From the NCBI RefSeq assembly GCF_003261635.1, contig NZ_QFXK01000038.1, positions 186,001-250,000 on the forward strand: a stretch of DNA of 64,000 bases. The letters are read 5' to 3'. Positions 9,765-19,019 of the stretch are shown here, one piece after another (positions within the stretch are counted from its first letter, which is position 1; every line of letters starts with the position of its first letter). Position numbers and translations under genes: made by a program. The notes beneath the pieces are model-generated. The model ran no database searches. It was given only the letters and a program-made list of their open reading frames with translations, and was not told the DNA's origin. The DNA comes from Kribbella monticola. GTDB taxonomy: Bacteria; Actinomycetota; Actinomycetes; Propionibacteriales; Kribbellaceae.

Positions 9765-11096
9765 TCAGCCCTTGACCAGAGCAGCGAGGTTGTCGGGGGC
9801 GTAGTAACTGCTGCTGTCCTCGCAGATAGGGGCTGAGGGCAACAGATCGGCGAGCGCAGCCGGCGAGTCGGCCAGTACTGCGTCACCGCGCTCGACGACC
9901 CGGAGCAGGTACTCGTGACCCGGCAGTTGCGCGACCACAGTGCGACAGCCGAGCACCATGCCCTCGAACAACGCCGTCGTCGCCACGCCGACCTGGTAGC
10001 CCGCGGACGCGAGCAAGGCCAACGTCGATTCGTCCCGCCCCGATGAAATGCGTACTCCGCTGCGCGCCGAGTAGTCGGACGCGTGCTCACTCGGATGCAG
10101 CCGGAACACGATCTCGTACTCCGGCCGCGCGTCCGCCAATGACCCGGCGAACTCGAACAGCTTCGGTCCGATCGTCCCCTGGGACAGGAAAACCACGCGC
10201 TGCGGCTCCTTGGCCGCGCGCCCGGCATCCGGCAACGGCTCGATGAAAGGCGCACCCGCAACCGCCGTCGTCATCCCAGCAGGCAACTCCGCCACGTCCG
10301 TCCAGTACGAACCGAAGCACCACAGTTCGTCCGGCTGGTCCGCGACCACCGGTCGCCCGGGATAGCTGTACCCGAGATGGAACGGCGAGATCGCCCCGTG
10401 CTGCAACTCGACCACCCGGATGCCGAGATCCCGGGCCGCGCCGACGATGTGCTGGTGGAAGTAGGCGACCACGACGTACACGGTCTTGATCCCGCGACGT
10501 TTCAGCAACGAGCGATAGAGCGCACGCAGGCGCAGATGTTTCGGCACCTCGCGGGCGACCAGGGCGGCGATCGGCACCTTGACGCCGGTCAGCGCTTCCA
10601 GGGCGTCCGCGACCTTCTGGCTCCGCTCGTCCACGATCCGGCTGCGCACCGCCCCGGCCGCCGACGTGAAGAAGTCGAGATTCGTACTGCGTGGCAGCGG
10701 CATCCCGTTGACCCCCGAATCCAGCACGAGCGCCGACGAGCCGAGCAGGGTCCGCAGCCGGTCGGTGTAGATCTCGACGCCGCCGGGTTTGCGCGGATGC
10801 GGAACCACCAGCGAGTCGGCGGATCCGCCCGCCAGGAAGGGGTTGCGCATCGCCAGGCCGGTGACGTGCTTGCCGATCAGCCGGAGCTCGTCGGCGCGCG
10901 TACGGCGTACCGGGTGCGGTTCGCCGTGGATGCCGGTGCGCTTGGTCAGCTCATGGAAGACGCGCATCCGGATGATCGGCCACGGGTGCGCCTTCTGGAT
11001 CCGCCAGGTCAGCAGGTCCAGTTCCCGCTCCACCTGCCAGATCGCCTGGCACAGCGTCGCCACCGTCTGGTCGGTGCCGTTCCCGGTACTCGTCAT
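9765..11096 (-). CDS. GT-B-like surface polysaccharide transferase, hypothetical
   Basis: The product is 443 aa from ATG 11096; a TTG four codons upstream is an alternative. The N-terminal half carries VVAYFHQHIVGAARDLGI followed by VELQHGAISPFH, a His-containing loop typical of CDP-glycerol/capsule-type GT-B enzymes. The C-terminal half has VFLSQGTIG, RLHPSE and an acidic nucleotide-sugar site near LFEGMVLG. There is no signal peptide. A role in cell-surface glycan or teichoic-like polymer assembly is inferred. It lies downstream of a GT2 gene whose reading frame overlaps it by 146 bp, so the two probably act in one pathway. Confidence 0.7.
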   Translation of the reverse strand: MTSTGNGTDQTVATLCQAIWQVERELDLLTWRIQKAHPWPIIRMRVFHELTKRTGIHGEPHPVRRTRADELRLIGKHVTGLAMRNPFLAGGSADSLVVPHPRKPGGVEIYTDRLRTLLGSSALVLDSGVNGMPLPRSTNLDFFTSAAGAVRSRIVDERSQKVADALEALTGVKVPIAALVAREVPKHLRLRALYRSLLKRRGIKTVYVVVAYFHQHIVGAARDLGIRVVELQHGAISPFHLGYSYPGRPVVADQPDELWCFGSYWTDVAELPAGMTTAVAGAPFIEPLPDAGRAAKEPQRVVFLSQGTIGPKLFEFAGSLADARPEYEIVFRLHPSEHASDYSARSGVRISSGRDESTLALLASAGYQVGVATTALFEGMVLGCRTVVAQLPGHEYLLRVVERGDAVLADSPAALADLLPSAPICEDSSSYYAPDNLAALVKG

Positions 11097-11994
11097 GGTT
11101 GATCCCAACTATGCCCGCGAGGCTGCCGATGCCCGAGAAGAACCGGCGGACGGCCTTCAGCAGATAGGTCTTCCGGAAGGTGACCAGACCGCCGAGGCCG
11201 TAGCCGAAGGCCGAGGCGATCCGCGCCAGAGCATAGGCCAGCACCTTCGCGTAACTGGCGGCGCCGGGCCGGATGAGCAGCCGGCTGATCGTGTCGCCGC
11301 TGCCGGAACGGAACGCGCGCCGGAACAACCAGCGCAACGTCGTCCGCGAGGCCGGCACATCTTCCTGGATCCGCGCCTCTTCGCACCACACGATCCGGTA
11401 GCCGGCCTGGTGGACGCGGAGGAAGAAGTGCAGGTCGCTCGAACCGGTGTAGCGAAAAGCCGGATGGAAGGCCGGCGTGATCGAGTGGTAGACGTGCTGG
11501 GCGACGAGAGTGTTGTTCGTGTAGGCCTTGTTCAGAAGGTCGCCGGTCGCGTGCTTGCCCATCGACGAGTGAACGTCGCTGTAGCGGTTCCAGGCGGGTG
11601 CGTCGGGCGGCAGGATGCCCTGAACCGGACCGGTCACCACATCCGCCCGCGTCTTCTCCCACGCTGCGAGCAGGGTCGCGAGCCACCCGGGCGGCGCGAC
11701 CTCGTCGTCGTCCACGAAGATCAGCGCGTCGTCGTCCCAGGCCAGCTGAACCGACTTCTCCCGAGCAAACGGAATCCCCGGCTCCGGCTCGATCGCCGTC
11801 TCGATCGGGTACTTCCCCCGGGCCGCCTCGATCACCTCACGAGCAGACCCCTCGGCGTCGTTGTCCACTACGACGATCCGTACCGCGTAGTCGCTGTCCG
11901 CCGGAAGCTCCTGCGCCTGCAGACTCTCCAACAGCCCCTTCAGCAACTCAGGCCGCCTGAACGTAATCACGGCAACCGCGACACTGATACTCAT
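10951..11994 (-). CDS. Family 2 glycosyltransferase
   Basis: The start is ATG at 11994 (MSISVAVAVITFRRPELL). The GT-A fold is shown by the nucleotide-binding ITFRRP start, VVVDNDAEG, the DxD-like FVDDDE near residue 95, and an acidic C-terminal region EEARIQEDVP near 205. Helices near residues 250-300 suggest membrane association. Known families use nucleotide sugars to build surface glycans. The last 45 or so residues (after GIVGIN) are Asp/Gly/Pro-rich and unlike the rest, and they overlap the next gene in another frame. A frameshift or extension of the original C-terminus is likely. Confidence 0.8.
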   Translation of the reverse strand: MSISVAVAVITFRRPELLKGLLESLQAQELPADSDYAVRIVVVDNDAEGSAREVIEAARGKYPIETAIEPEPGIPFAREKSVQLAWDDDALIFVDDDEVAPPGWLATLLAAWEKTRADVVTGPVQGILPPDAPAWNRYSDVHSSMGKHATGDLLNKAYTNNTLVAQHVYHSITPAFHPAFRYTGSSDLHFFLRVHQAGYRIVWCEEARIQEDVPASRTTLRWLFRRAFRSGSGDTISRLLIRPGAASYAKVLAYALARIASAFGYGLGGLVTFRKTYLLKAVRRFFSGIGSLAGIVGINHDEYRERHRPDGGDAVPGDLAGGAGTGPADLADPEGAPVADHPDARLP

Positions 11995-12219
11995 GCCGCC
12001 CGACCCTAGCCCCGCACCCCCACCCACATCCATTCGCCACCCGATTGCGGCTCTCCTCAGGTCGGCGACCCGGGTAGGCGTCGACCGGTACAGGTCCACG
12101 CCCTCCCCTGCCTACGGGTAGATCAACCTGCAGGCGTCTCCACCTTCCCGCTCGTGGCGCAGTCGATCGCAGTGTCCAAGAGGCTCACACCTCCTGCGCA
12201 AACGTCGTGGCGGACCTGA

Positions 12220-14286
12220 TCAGGTGCGGCGGACCGCCAACCCGTCGATCTGGTGTGACATGTAAGGGCTGCGGACAGTGAGCTGGACCGTGCCCGACAG
12301 GAAGGTGGCCGGCGTCGGCAGCGCGATGACGGCCTGGTACTGCGTGGTCGCGTTGTTGAGATTGACCGTGCCGACCGACTTGCCGCCGTAGTACACCTGC
12401 AGGCTCCCGCAGGTCTGGCAGCGGGTCGCGACCAGGAACAGCCGCTTCGCCTGCACGGTCCGGGTCAGCGAGGCACCGCTGACCCTGCTGCTGGTCACGG
12501 TGCCGAGGTAGTAGACGGCGTTCGCGCCACGACTCCAGCCCGCCGAGGCGATCAGCGCCCGGTCGTCCATCGGCCGCGAGAAGCACCGCTCGGCGGTCCA
12601 CCCCGACACCGTGCCGAAGACGTCGCGGGCCCGGACCGACACGCAGTACTCATTACCTGCAGCAACGTTCAGGGTGATCGACGTGGCCTTGGTGGCGGAC
12701 GCCGCGGTGACGTAGCCGCCGAAGTTCGTGAGGTACGTCGCGGACCGGTAGCGCACGTCGTACGAGCCGATGCCGCTGGAGTCCGTCGCGCCGTACGAGA
12801 GGGTGACCGAGGCGGCCTTGGTGAGCTCGAAAGCGCCCGAGGTGAACGCGACCGTCGGTGCGACCGCGTCGACGTTGAGAGACCGGACGGCGACTGTCGT
12901 TCGGCCGCCCGGCTCAACCGCCTTGACCTGGAAGACGTGCGTCCCGCTCGGCACGCCCGTCTTCGTGTACGGTGAGATGCAGGCCATGGCCGGTGCGCTG
13001 TCGAGCTGGCAGGTCACGGCCAGCGGCGTCGCCATCCCGGCGGTGTCGAACGGGATGCTCAGGTTCGGGCCGTTCACGGTCGCGGTCGGCTTGATCGCAA
13101 CCCGCGGTCCCTGCCAGACGGCAGTGCCGAGATGCTCGTCCGACGGGCGCTGGAACACATTGGCCGCGGCGCCCGGCTGACCGGCCGCGTCGACCGGGAG
13201 GACCTGGAGCACGTTGCCGGCGAACGCGAAGCTGCGATTCACCAGCAGCTTCGTGCCGTCCGGCGACCAGGCGATCGAGGCCAGGGCCTGCCCCTCGCTC
13301 GCGCCGAGCTTCGGCGTACCGCCGCCGACGGGTATGACCGCCGCAGCGTTGCCACTGGCGTAGCCGATCCAGCGCCCGTCTGGCGAGACGGTCGGGAAGG
13401 CGCTCTGCTCGGTCCCGGCGATGCTGCTCAGGACGGCACCGTTGGCCCGCGCCTGGACGCGTTGCAGCAGACCCTGGAACTGGTCCTTCGCGATGATGGT
13501 CTGGCTGTCCGGCAGCCAGGTCGGCATCAGCAGGTGGCACCCGATGCGGACCGGGGTTCCACCGGTGGCAGCGACCATGTCGAGGCACGAGCTGCTGTCC
13601 GGTTGCAGCCGCTCGTAGACGATCCGGGTGCCGTCCGGCGACCAGGCCATCCGGTAGATGCCCGTGGATCCACTGACCAGCTGGACCGGCGTCGCACCCG
13701 GTACGTCGGTCCGGACGCGCCATAGGCTCTCCTGGCCCTTGGCGAAGACGATCTCTTTGCCGTCGGGCGAGGTCGCGATCTCGGAACCGATCACGTGCGT
13801 CGGACCGTCGGCGGCTAGCGGGACCACCTGGGTGCCGCCCTGGACCGCCACCTGCCCGGCGTACGTGCGGTAGTTGCCGCCCTCGACCGGGACCGTGTTG
13901 GTCAGGCCGATCGCTTCGGTGGTCGGCACGGGCGTGATCGGCGAACTGACCGGACCCTCGCCGTCGGCACTGGTCGCGGAGACCGAGTACGCCGCGCCCG
14001 CGATCCGCTCGCTCTGCGTCCAGCCGATCTCGTCACCGGTCCAGCTGCCCCAGGTCGGATAGGTCGTTTCGGTCCCGTTCACCGTCCGGTGGACCAGGTA
14101 CCCGGTGAGACCGTCAGCGTCGGCCGGCGGCTGCCACCGCAGCTCGACGCCGGTGAACGTCCCGATCACCTTAACCGCCAGCGGCACAGACGGCACTGCG
14201 TCCGTCACCGCCTGCGCGGGCAGTCCTGCTCCTAGGACAATCGCTCCCAGCACCACCGGCACCATCGAACGCGCCAACGACCGCAC
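12220..14286 (-). CDS. Secreted fibronectin type III and TolB-like beta-propeller protein
   Basis: The start is GTG at 14286, with GGGGG four bases upstream; more distal starts lack this. The 688-aa product has a signal peptide ending near PAQA. Residues about 35-130 form a fibronectin type III domain (ELRWQPPADADGLTGYLVHR). A propeller follows, with at least four SPDG blades (TSPDGKEIVF, WSPDGTRIVY, VSPDGRWIGY, WSPDGTKLLV), then a second Ig/FnIII-like module and a C-terminal domain with an RCQTCG cysteine pair. Such proteins usually bind partners at the cell surface. The partner is unknown. Confidence 0.85.
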   Translation of the reverse strand: MRSLARSMVPVVLGAIVLGAGLPAQAVTDAVPSVPLAVKVIGTFTGVELRWQPPADADGLTGYLVHRTVNGTETTYPTWGSWTGDEIGWTQSERIAGAAYSVSATSADGEGPVSSPITPVPTTEAIGLTNTVPVEGGNYRTYAGQVAVQGGTQVVPLAADGPTHVIGSEIATSPDGKEIVFAKGQESLWRVRTDVPGATPVQLVSGSTGIYRMAWSPDGTRIVYERLQPDSSSCLDMVAATGGTPVRIGCHLLMPTWLPDSQTIIAKDQFQGLLQRVQARANGAVLSSIAGTEQSAFPTVSPDGRWIGYASGNAAAVIPVGGGTPKLGASEGQALASIAWSPDGTKLLVNRSFAFAGNVLQVLPVDAAGQPGAAANVFQRPSDEHLGTAVWQGPRVAIKPTATVNGPNLSIPFDTAGMATPLAVTCQLDSAPAMACISPYTKTGVPSGTHVFQVKAVEPGGRTTVAVRSLNVDAVAPTVAFTSGAFELTKAASVTLSYGATDSSGIGSYDVRYRSATYLTNFGGYVTAASATKATSITLNVAAGNEYCVSVRARDVFGTVSGWTAERCFSRPMDDRALIASAGWSRGANAVYYLGTVTSSRVSGASLTRTVQAKRLFLVATRCQTCGSLQVYYGGKSVGTVNLNNATTQYQAVIALPTPATFLSGTVQLTVRSPYMSHQIDGLAVRRT

Positions 14287-14451
14287 AGTTCCCCCAGCAG
14301 GTTCCGGACCCGCCCTCGCGCGCCTCACCGACCTATCGTTGCCCCAGGCCCTTTCGTTACACCCGTGCAGCAATCCCGGAACAACGACTATGCCGGGCTC
14401 ACGAATGCTCGCCCGGCTGGAGAGTCGCGAAGCGGGCTGGACGCACCTCGT

Positions 14452-14471
14452 TGTACCTACAGGTGGGTACA
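14452..14471. promoter_or_regulatory. Putative TetR operator with overlapping -10
   Basis: TGTACC and GGTACA are perfect inverted arms separated by 8 bp. TACAGT (14468-14473) resembles a -10 box ending 6 bp before the GTG start of the TetR gene, so transcription could begin at the start codon (leaderless). An operator overlapping its own promoter would give autorepression. Confidence 0.55.
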
Positions 14472-14479
14472 GTGGGCGG

Positions 14480-15037
14480 GTGGAGACCGTTGAGCGGTTG
14501 ATTCGTAGTGCGCAGGAATTGCTCTGGGAGCGTGGGTACGTCGGGACCAGTCCGAAGGCGATTCAGGTGGCTGCTGATGCCGGGCAGGGGAGTATGTATC
14601 ACCACTTCAGCGGGAAGGCGGAGCTCGCGAAGGCGGCGATCGAGCGGTCGGGGGCTGAGCTTCGGGGCGCCGCCGAGGAGCAGTTCGCCGGTGGCGGTAG
14701 CGCGACCGAGCGGATCACCCGGTATCTCCGCCGCGATCGCGACGTACTCAAAGGCTGCCGGATGGGCCGGCTCACCTCCGACCCCGACGTGATGGCGGAT
14801 CCTGTACTCCGGGCGCCGGTCGGCGAGACGTTCGAGTGGGTCCGTTCGCGGCTGACCGAGATCATTGCCGAGGGCAAGCAGAACGACGAGTATCCGGCCA
14901 CCCTCGACCCGGCGAAGACGGCGGCCACGATCGCCGCAGTACTGCAGGGTGGTTATGTACTCGCCCGCGCGGCGAACTCGCAGGAACCGTTCGACCAAGC
15001 GATCGAAGGACTCATCGACCTCCTGGGAGCGAAATGA
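14480..15037 (+). CDS. TetR family transcriptional regulator
   Basis: The product is 185 aa from GTG 14480. Residues about 1-50 carry the TetR helix-turn-helix (RLIRSAQELLWERGY, SPKAIQVAADAGQGSMYHHF). The C-terminal ligand domain includes GCRMGRLTSDPDV, common in the TetR subfamily with a C-terminal domain that controls reductases. The stop overlaps the next gene's ATG (ATGA), so the repressor is probably co-expressed with the oxidoreductase it controls. The ligand is unknown. Confidence 0.9.
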   Translation: METVERLIRSAQELLWERGYVGTSPKAIQVAADAGQGSMYHHFSGKAELAKAAIERSGAELRGAAEEQFAGGGSATERITRYLRRDRDVLKGCRMGRLTSDPDVMADPVLRAPVGETFEWVRSRLTEIIAEGKQNDEYPATLDPAKTAATIAAVLQGGYVLARAANSQEPFDQAIEGLIDLLGAK

Positions 15038-15897
15038 AGATCGGCGCGATTCTCCCCCAGCTCGAGATCGGCGCGGATCCGGCGGTCGTCCGGCACTGGG
15101 CCGAGACCGTCGAGAGCGCCGGCTACAACCACATCCTCGCCTACGACCACGTGCTCGGCGCGAGTCCCGAGCATCGGCCGGGCTGGACCGGATACACCGA
15201 CAAGTCCTTGTTTCATGAGGTTTTCGTCCTCTTCGGCTACCTGGCCGCGATCACGTCGACGGTCGAACTGGTGACCGGCGTACTCGTGCTCCCGCAACGC
15301 CAGACGGCGCTGGTCGCGAAGCAGGCCGCCGAGGTGGACGTACTCAGCGGCGGCCGCCTTCGGCTCGGCGTCGGGATCGGCTGGAACCAGGTCGAGTACC
15401 AGGCGCTGGGGGTCCGGTTCGCGCAGCGCGGCGAGCGGCTGACCGAGCAGGTCGACGTACTTCGGAAGCTCTGGGCCGAGCCGGTGATCTCGTACGACGG
15501 CGCGTTCCACCAGATCGAGGAGACGGGCCTCAATCCGCTGCCGGGGCGACGGATCCCGATCTGGTTCGGCGGCTCCGCCGAGGCCGTCCTGCGTCGGACG
15601 GGCGAGATCGGCGACGGCTGGCTGCCGCAGAACGCACCCGACGACGAGGCCCGCGAACAACTGGAATGCGTCCGCGCGTACGCCGCCGCCGCGGGCCGCG
15701 ATCCGGCCGAGATCGGCTTCGAGGCCCGCCTGTCGCTCGGCCGCGTCCCGGAGCAGGACTGGGCGTCGTACGCCGAAGGCTGGCGCTCGCTCGGCGCCAC
15801 CCACCTCGGCATCAACACGATGGGCATGGGCCTGAAAAGCCCCGGAGACCACGCCGCCGTACTCCGCGACGTCCTCCCACTCCTCCAGGCCGACTGA
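15034..15897 (+). CDS. LLM class F420-dependent oxidoreductase
   Basis: The product is 287 aa with the bacterial luciferase-like (LLM) TIM-barrel. MKIGAILPQLEIGADP starts the first strand. AYDHVLG, VLVLPQRQTALVAKQAAEVDVLSGGRLRLGVG and IPIWFGGSAEAVLRRTGEIGDGWLP are family hallmarks. In actinobacteria, members of this size with these motifs usually use coenzyme F420, but FMN use cannot be excluded. The substrate is not predictable. It is translationally coupled to the TetR gene. Confidence 0.9.
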   Translation: MKIGAILPQLEIGADPAVVRHWAETVESAGYNHILAYDHVLGASPEHRPGWTGYTDKSLFHEVFVLFGYLAAITSTVELVTGVLVLPQRQTALVAKQAAEVDVLSGGRLRLGVGIGWNQVEYQALGVRFAQRGERLTEQVDVLRKLWAEPVISYDGAFHQIEETGLNPLPGRRIPIWFGGSAEAVLRRTGEIGDGWLPQNAPDDEAREQLECVRAYAAAAGRDPAEIGFEARLSLGRVPEQDWASYAEGWRSLGATHLGINTMGMGLKSPGDHAAVLRDVLPLLQAD

Positions 15898-15922
15898 GCA
15901 CCAGGGTGGCGGGTAGCGTGGC

Positions 15923-17524
15923 GTGGACGACTACGCGCGGATGGAGGACCAGGTGGCGATCGAGATTGCCGGGCCGATGCTGGAGCGGTACGACGAGATC
16001 TTGACCGAGCAGGCGCTGGAGCTGATCGAGCGGCTGCACCGGGAGTTCGACGGCCGGCGGCTGGAACTGCTCGAGAAGCGCCGGGAGCGCGTCGCCGCGA
16101 TCGCCGCCGGGGAAACGCTCGGTTTCCTCCCCGAGACCGCGGCAGTGCGCGACGACCCCGATTGGCGGGTCGCGCCGCCGGCGCCGGGGCTGGTGGACCG
16201 GCGGGTCGAGATCACCGGGCCGACCGACCGGAAGATGACGATCAACGCGCTCAACGCCGGCGCGAAGGTCTGGCTCGCCGACCAGGAGGACGCGAACACG
16301 CCGCTGTGGGAGAACGTCATCGGCGGCCAGCTCAACCTGCTCGACGCGGTGACCCGCAAGATCGACTTCAGCACCGATGCGGGCAAGTCGTACGAACTGC
16401 GGCCCGACGACGAGCTCGCCACGATCGTCGTCCGACCGCGCGGCTGGCACCTGCCGGAGAAGCACCTGCTGGTCGACGGCCAGCGGACGTCAGGCTCCCT
16501 GGTCGACTTCGCGCTGTACCTCGTCGCCTGCGGGCAGCTCCAGCTCGACCGGGGCCTCGGCCCGTACTTCTACCTGCCGAAGATGGAGTCGCATCTCGAA
16601 GCGCGACTCTGGAACGACGTGTTCGTCGCGGCGCAGGAGTTCCTCGGGATGCCGCGCGGCACGATCCGGGCGACCGTCCTGATCGAGACGTACCCGGCTG
16701 CGTTCGAGATGGAAGAGATCCTGTACGAGCTTCGCGAGCACTCCGCCGGGCTCAACGCGGGTCGCTGGGACTTCATGTTCAGCGTGATCAAGACATACCG
16801 GACCCGCGGCACGCAGTACCAGTTGCCCGATCGGAACTCGGTGACCATGACTGTGCCGTTCATGCGCGCCTACACCGAGCTGCTGGTCCGAACTTGCCAC
16901 AAGCGCGGGGCGCACGCGATCGGCGGGATGGCGGCATTCATCCCGAGCAAGGACCCGGCTGTGAACGAGCAGGCCTTCGCCAAGGTGGAGGCCGACAAGC
17001 GCCGTGAGGCAGGCGACGGATTCGACGGTTCGTGGGTGGCGCACCCGGGCATGGTCGAGACTTGTCGCGCCGTCTTCGACGAGGTGCTCGGCTCCGAACC
17101 GAACCAGCTCGGCAAGCTTCGCGAGGACGTCCACGTCACCGCCGAGCAACTGCTGGACGTCGGTTCGACTCCTGGCGAGGTCACCGAGGCCGGGCTGCGA
17201 AGCAATGTCAGCGTGGCGATCCAGTACCTCGCGGCGTGGCTCGACGGCACCGGCGCGGTCGGTATCTTCAACCTGATGGAGGACGCCGCCACCGCGGAGA
17301 TCTCCCGCTCGCAGATCTGGCAGTGGCGGCACAACAAGGTCACGCTCGACACCGGCTCCGTCGTCACCGCCGACCTGGTCACCCAGATCGCCGACGAGGA
17401 GATCGCCAAGCTCGGCGACGACCCCGCCCGCTTCACCGCCGCCCGCGAAACCTTCCTAGAAGTGGCGCTTGCGGACGACTATCCCGACTTCCTCACCCTC
17501 CCCGCCTACGAACGTTTCCCCTAA
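15923..17524 (+). CDS. aceB: Malate synthase A
   Basis: Malate synthase A condenses glyoxylate and acetyl-CoA to malate in the glyoxylate shunt. The 533-aa length matches the A isoform. Typical segments are present: LADQEDANTPLWEN (acidic Mg2+ site), RPRGWHLPEKH (glyoxylate/substrate loop), YFYLPKMESHLEARLWNDVF, IRATVLIETYPAAFEMEEILYEL and RNSVTMTVPFMRAY, with GGMAAFIPS and VAHPG further on. Catalytic Asp and Arg lie in these blocks. GTG at 15923 and ATG at 15941 are both possible starts. No isocitrate lyase gene lies beside it. Confidence 0.96.
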   Translation: MDDYARMEDQVAIEIAGPMLERYDEILTEQALELIERLHREFDGRRLELLEKRRERVAAIAAGETLGFLPETAAVRDDPDWRVAPPAPGLVDRRVEITGPTDRKMTINALNAGAKVWLADQEDANTPLWENVIGGQLNLLDAVTRKIDFSTDAGKSYELRPDDELATIVVRPRGWHLPEKHLLVDGQRTSGSLVDFALYLVACGQLQLDRGLGPYFYLPKMESHLEARLWNDVFVAAQEFLGMPRGTIRATVLIETYPAAFEMEEILYELREHSAGLNAGRWDFMFSVIKTYRTRGTQYQLPDRNSVTMTVPFMRAYTELLVRTCHKRGAHAIGGMAAFIPSKDPAVNEQAFAKVEADKRREAGDGFDGSWVAHPGMVETCRAVFDEVLGSEPNQLGKLREDVHVTAEQLLDVGSTPGEVTEAGLRSNVSVAIQYLAAWLDGTGAVGIFNLMEDAATAEISRSQIWQWRHNKVTLDTGSVVTADLVTQIADEEIAKLGDDPARFTAARETFLEVALADDYPDFLTLPAYERFP

Positions 17525-17575
17525 CCGCCGGCCCGGCCAGTGGCGCCCGGTCCGGCCAGAGCAACGCCGGCTGGG

Positions 17576-17947
17576 TCAGCGGGGGAAGTTCTCGACGTTG
17601 ACGGTGGGGATGCCGCCGCCGGCCCGGGCGATCACGGCGACGGAGGGCTCGTCGCCGGGGTTGCTCTCGCGATGGATGGTGAAGGCCGGTACGTGGATGA
17701 AGTCGCCGGCGACGGCGTCCAAGTACTCCTCGCCGCCGTCGAACTCCAGCCGGAGAATGCCCGACACGACGTACAGGCTCGTCTCGTTGCGGTCGTGATG
17801 GTGCCACCCCGAGATCGCGCCCGGCTGGGTCTCGACCCTCCCCGCCCACAGGATCGGCAGCTCGAACGCCTTCTTCCGCAGCATCCCGCTGGTCGGATCC
17901 GATGCGACCAGCTCCACCTCGCGAATCACACGAACAGGCTCACTCAT
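17576..17947 (-). CDS. Small cupin domain protein
   Basis: This single-domain cupin is 123 aa from ATG 17947. The first cupin motif is seen as GWHHHDRNETSLYVVSG (His and Glu metal ligands), and the second as GDFIHVPAFTIHRESN. Cupins of this size bind Fe, Mn or Ni and act as dioxygenases, isomerases or sensors. No co-transcribed partner identifies the substrate. GGGGGA abuts the ATG, so initiation may not use a standard Shine-Dalgarno spacing. Confidence 0.85.
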   Translation of the reverse strand: MSEPVRVIREVELVASDPTSGMLRKKAFELPILWAGRVETQPGAISGWHHHDRNETSLYVVSGILRLEFDGGEEYLDAVAGDFIHVPAFTIHRESNPGDEPSVAVIARAGGGIPTVNVENFPR

Positions 17948-18046
17948 TCCCCCAGTGTGCGCCCTTCTCCTCACCGACTGCACTCAGGCGCGCACCGGCG
18001 GGGCAGGCAGCCGAAAAGTGTCGGTGGACAGATCTAGCGTGCTGGC

Positions 18047-18991
18047 GTGGAGATGGTGGAGGTTGGGCGGACGGGATTGCGGGTCAGCCGGTTGGGGTTG
18101 GGGCTGGCTTCGCTCGGTGGGATGTTCGCGGCGGTGCCGGAGCGGCAGGCGATCGCGACCATCGATTGCGCCTGGGAACTCGGCATCCGGCTCTTCGACA
18201 CCGCCCCGGTCTACGGGTACGGGCTCGCCGAGCAGCGGGCCGGCCTCGCTCTCCGCGGCCGCCCGCGGTCCGAGTTCGTCCTCTGCAGCAAGGTCGGCCG
18301 CCTGATCGAGCCGGGCGGCCCCGACATCCAGCCGATCTGGGCCGAACCACCACCCGGTCTCGGTCCGCGCCTGGACTACTCGTACGCCGCGGTGCTGCGG
18401 TCGTTCGAGGAGAGCCTGAGCCGGATGGGCATCGACCGGATCGACGTCCTGCACATCCATGACCCCGAGCTCGACTTCGCCACCGCGTCCACGGAGGCCT
18501 ACCGAGCACTCACCGAGCTCCGCGACCGCGGCACGATCAAGGCGCTCTCACTCGGCGTGAACCACGCGGATGTCGCGGCCCGCTTCGTACGAGAGACCGG
18601 CCGCGGACCCGACTGCATCCTGCTCGCCGGCCGCTACACACTGCTCGACCAGTCCGGCGCCGACGACCTCCTGCCGCTGTGCCGCGACCTCGGCATCCCG
18701 GTCCTCGCCGCCGGCGTCTTCCAAGGCGGCGCGCTCGTGAATCCTCCGCCCGCCCTGGCGCCCCGCGTCGAGCGACTGCGCGCGCTTTGCCGACGGTACG
18801 GCGTACCGTTGCTCGCCGCGGCCGTTCAGTTTCCGTTGGCTCATCCGGCCGTGCCGGCCGTTGTCGTCGGGGCGCGGAGTCCGCGGGAGATCACCGAGGT
18901 GGCCCAGTTGCTCGAGTTCAAGATTCCGTCGGGGTTCTGGGAGGCGCTGGAGCGGGAACAGCTGATTGCCGTGCGTGCCGCGACTGGTTAG
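18047..18991 (+). CDS. Aldo/keto reductase (aldose/fucose dehydrogenase-like)
   Basis: The product is 314 aa with a (beta/alpha)8 fold. GRTGLRVSRLGLGLA opens the barrel. FDTAPVYGYGLAEQRAG has the catalytic Asp and Tyr, FVLCSKVG has the Lys, and VLHIHDPE has the His. SNP-like NADP-binding residues lie toward the C-terminus (VVVGARSPREI). Length and the VYGYG motif resemble D-threo-aldose or L-fucose 1-dehydrogenases. Substrate assignment is tentative. GTG 18047 or ATG 18053 could start translation. Confidence 0.88.
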   Translation: MEMVEVGRTGLRVSRLGLGLASLGGMFAAVPERQAIATIDCAWELGIRLFDTAPVYGYGLAEQRAGLALRGRPRSEFVLCSKVGRLIEPGGPDIQPIWAEPPPGLGPRLDYSYAAVLRSFEESLSRMGIDRIDVLHIHDPELDFATASTEAYRALTELRDRGTIKALSLGVNHADVAARFVRETGRGPDCILLAGRYTLLDQSGADDLLPLCRDLGIPVLAAGVFQGGALVNPPPALAPRVERLRALCRRYGVPLLAAAVQFPLAHPAVPAVVVGARSPREITEVAQLLEFKIPSGFWEALEREQLIAVRAATG

Positions 18992-19019
18992 TCGGTGCCG
19001 GAGTGGCTACGGTCGATCC

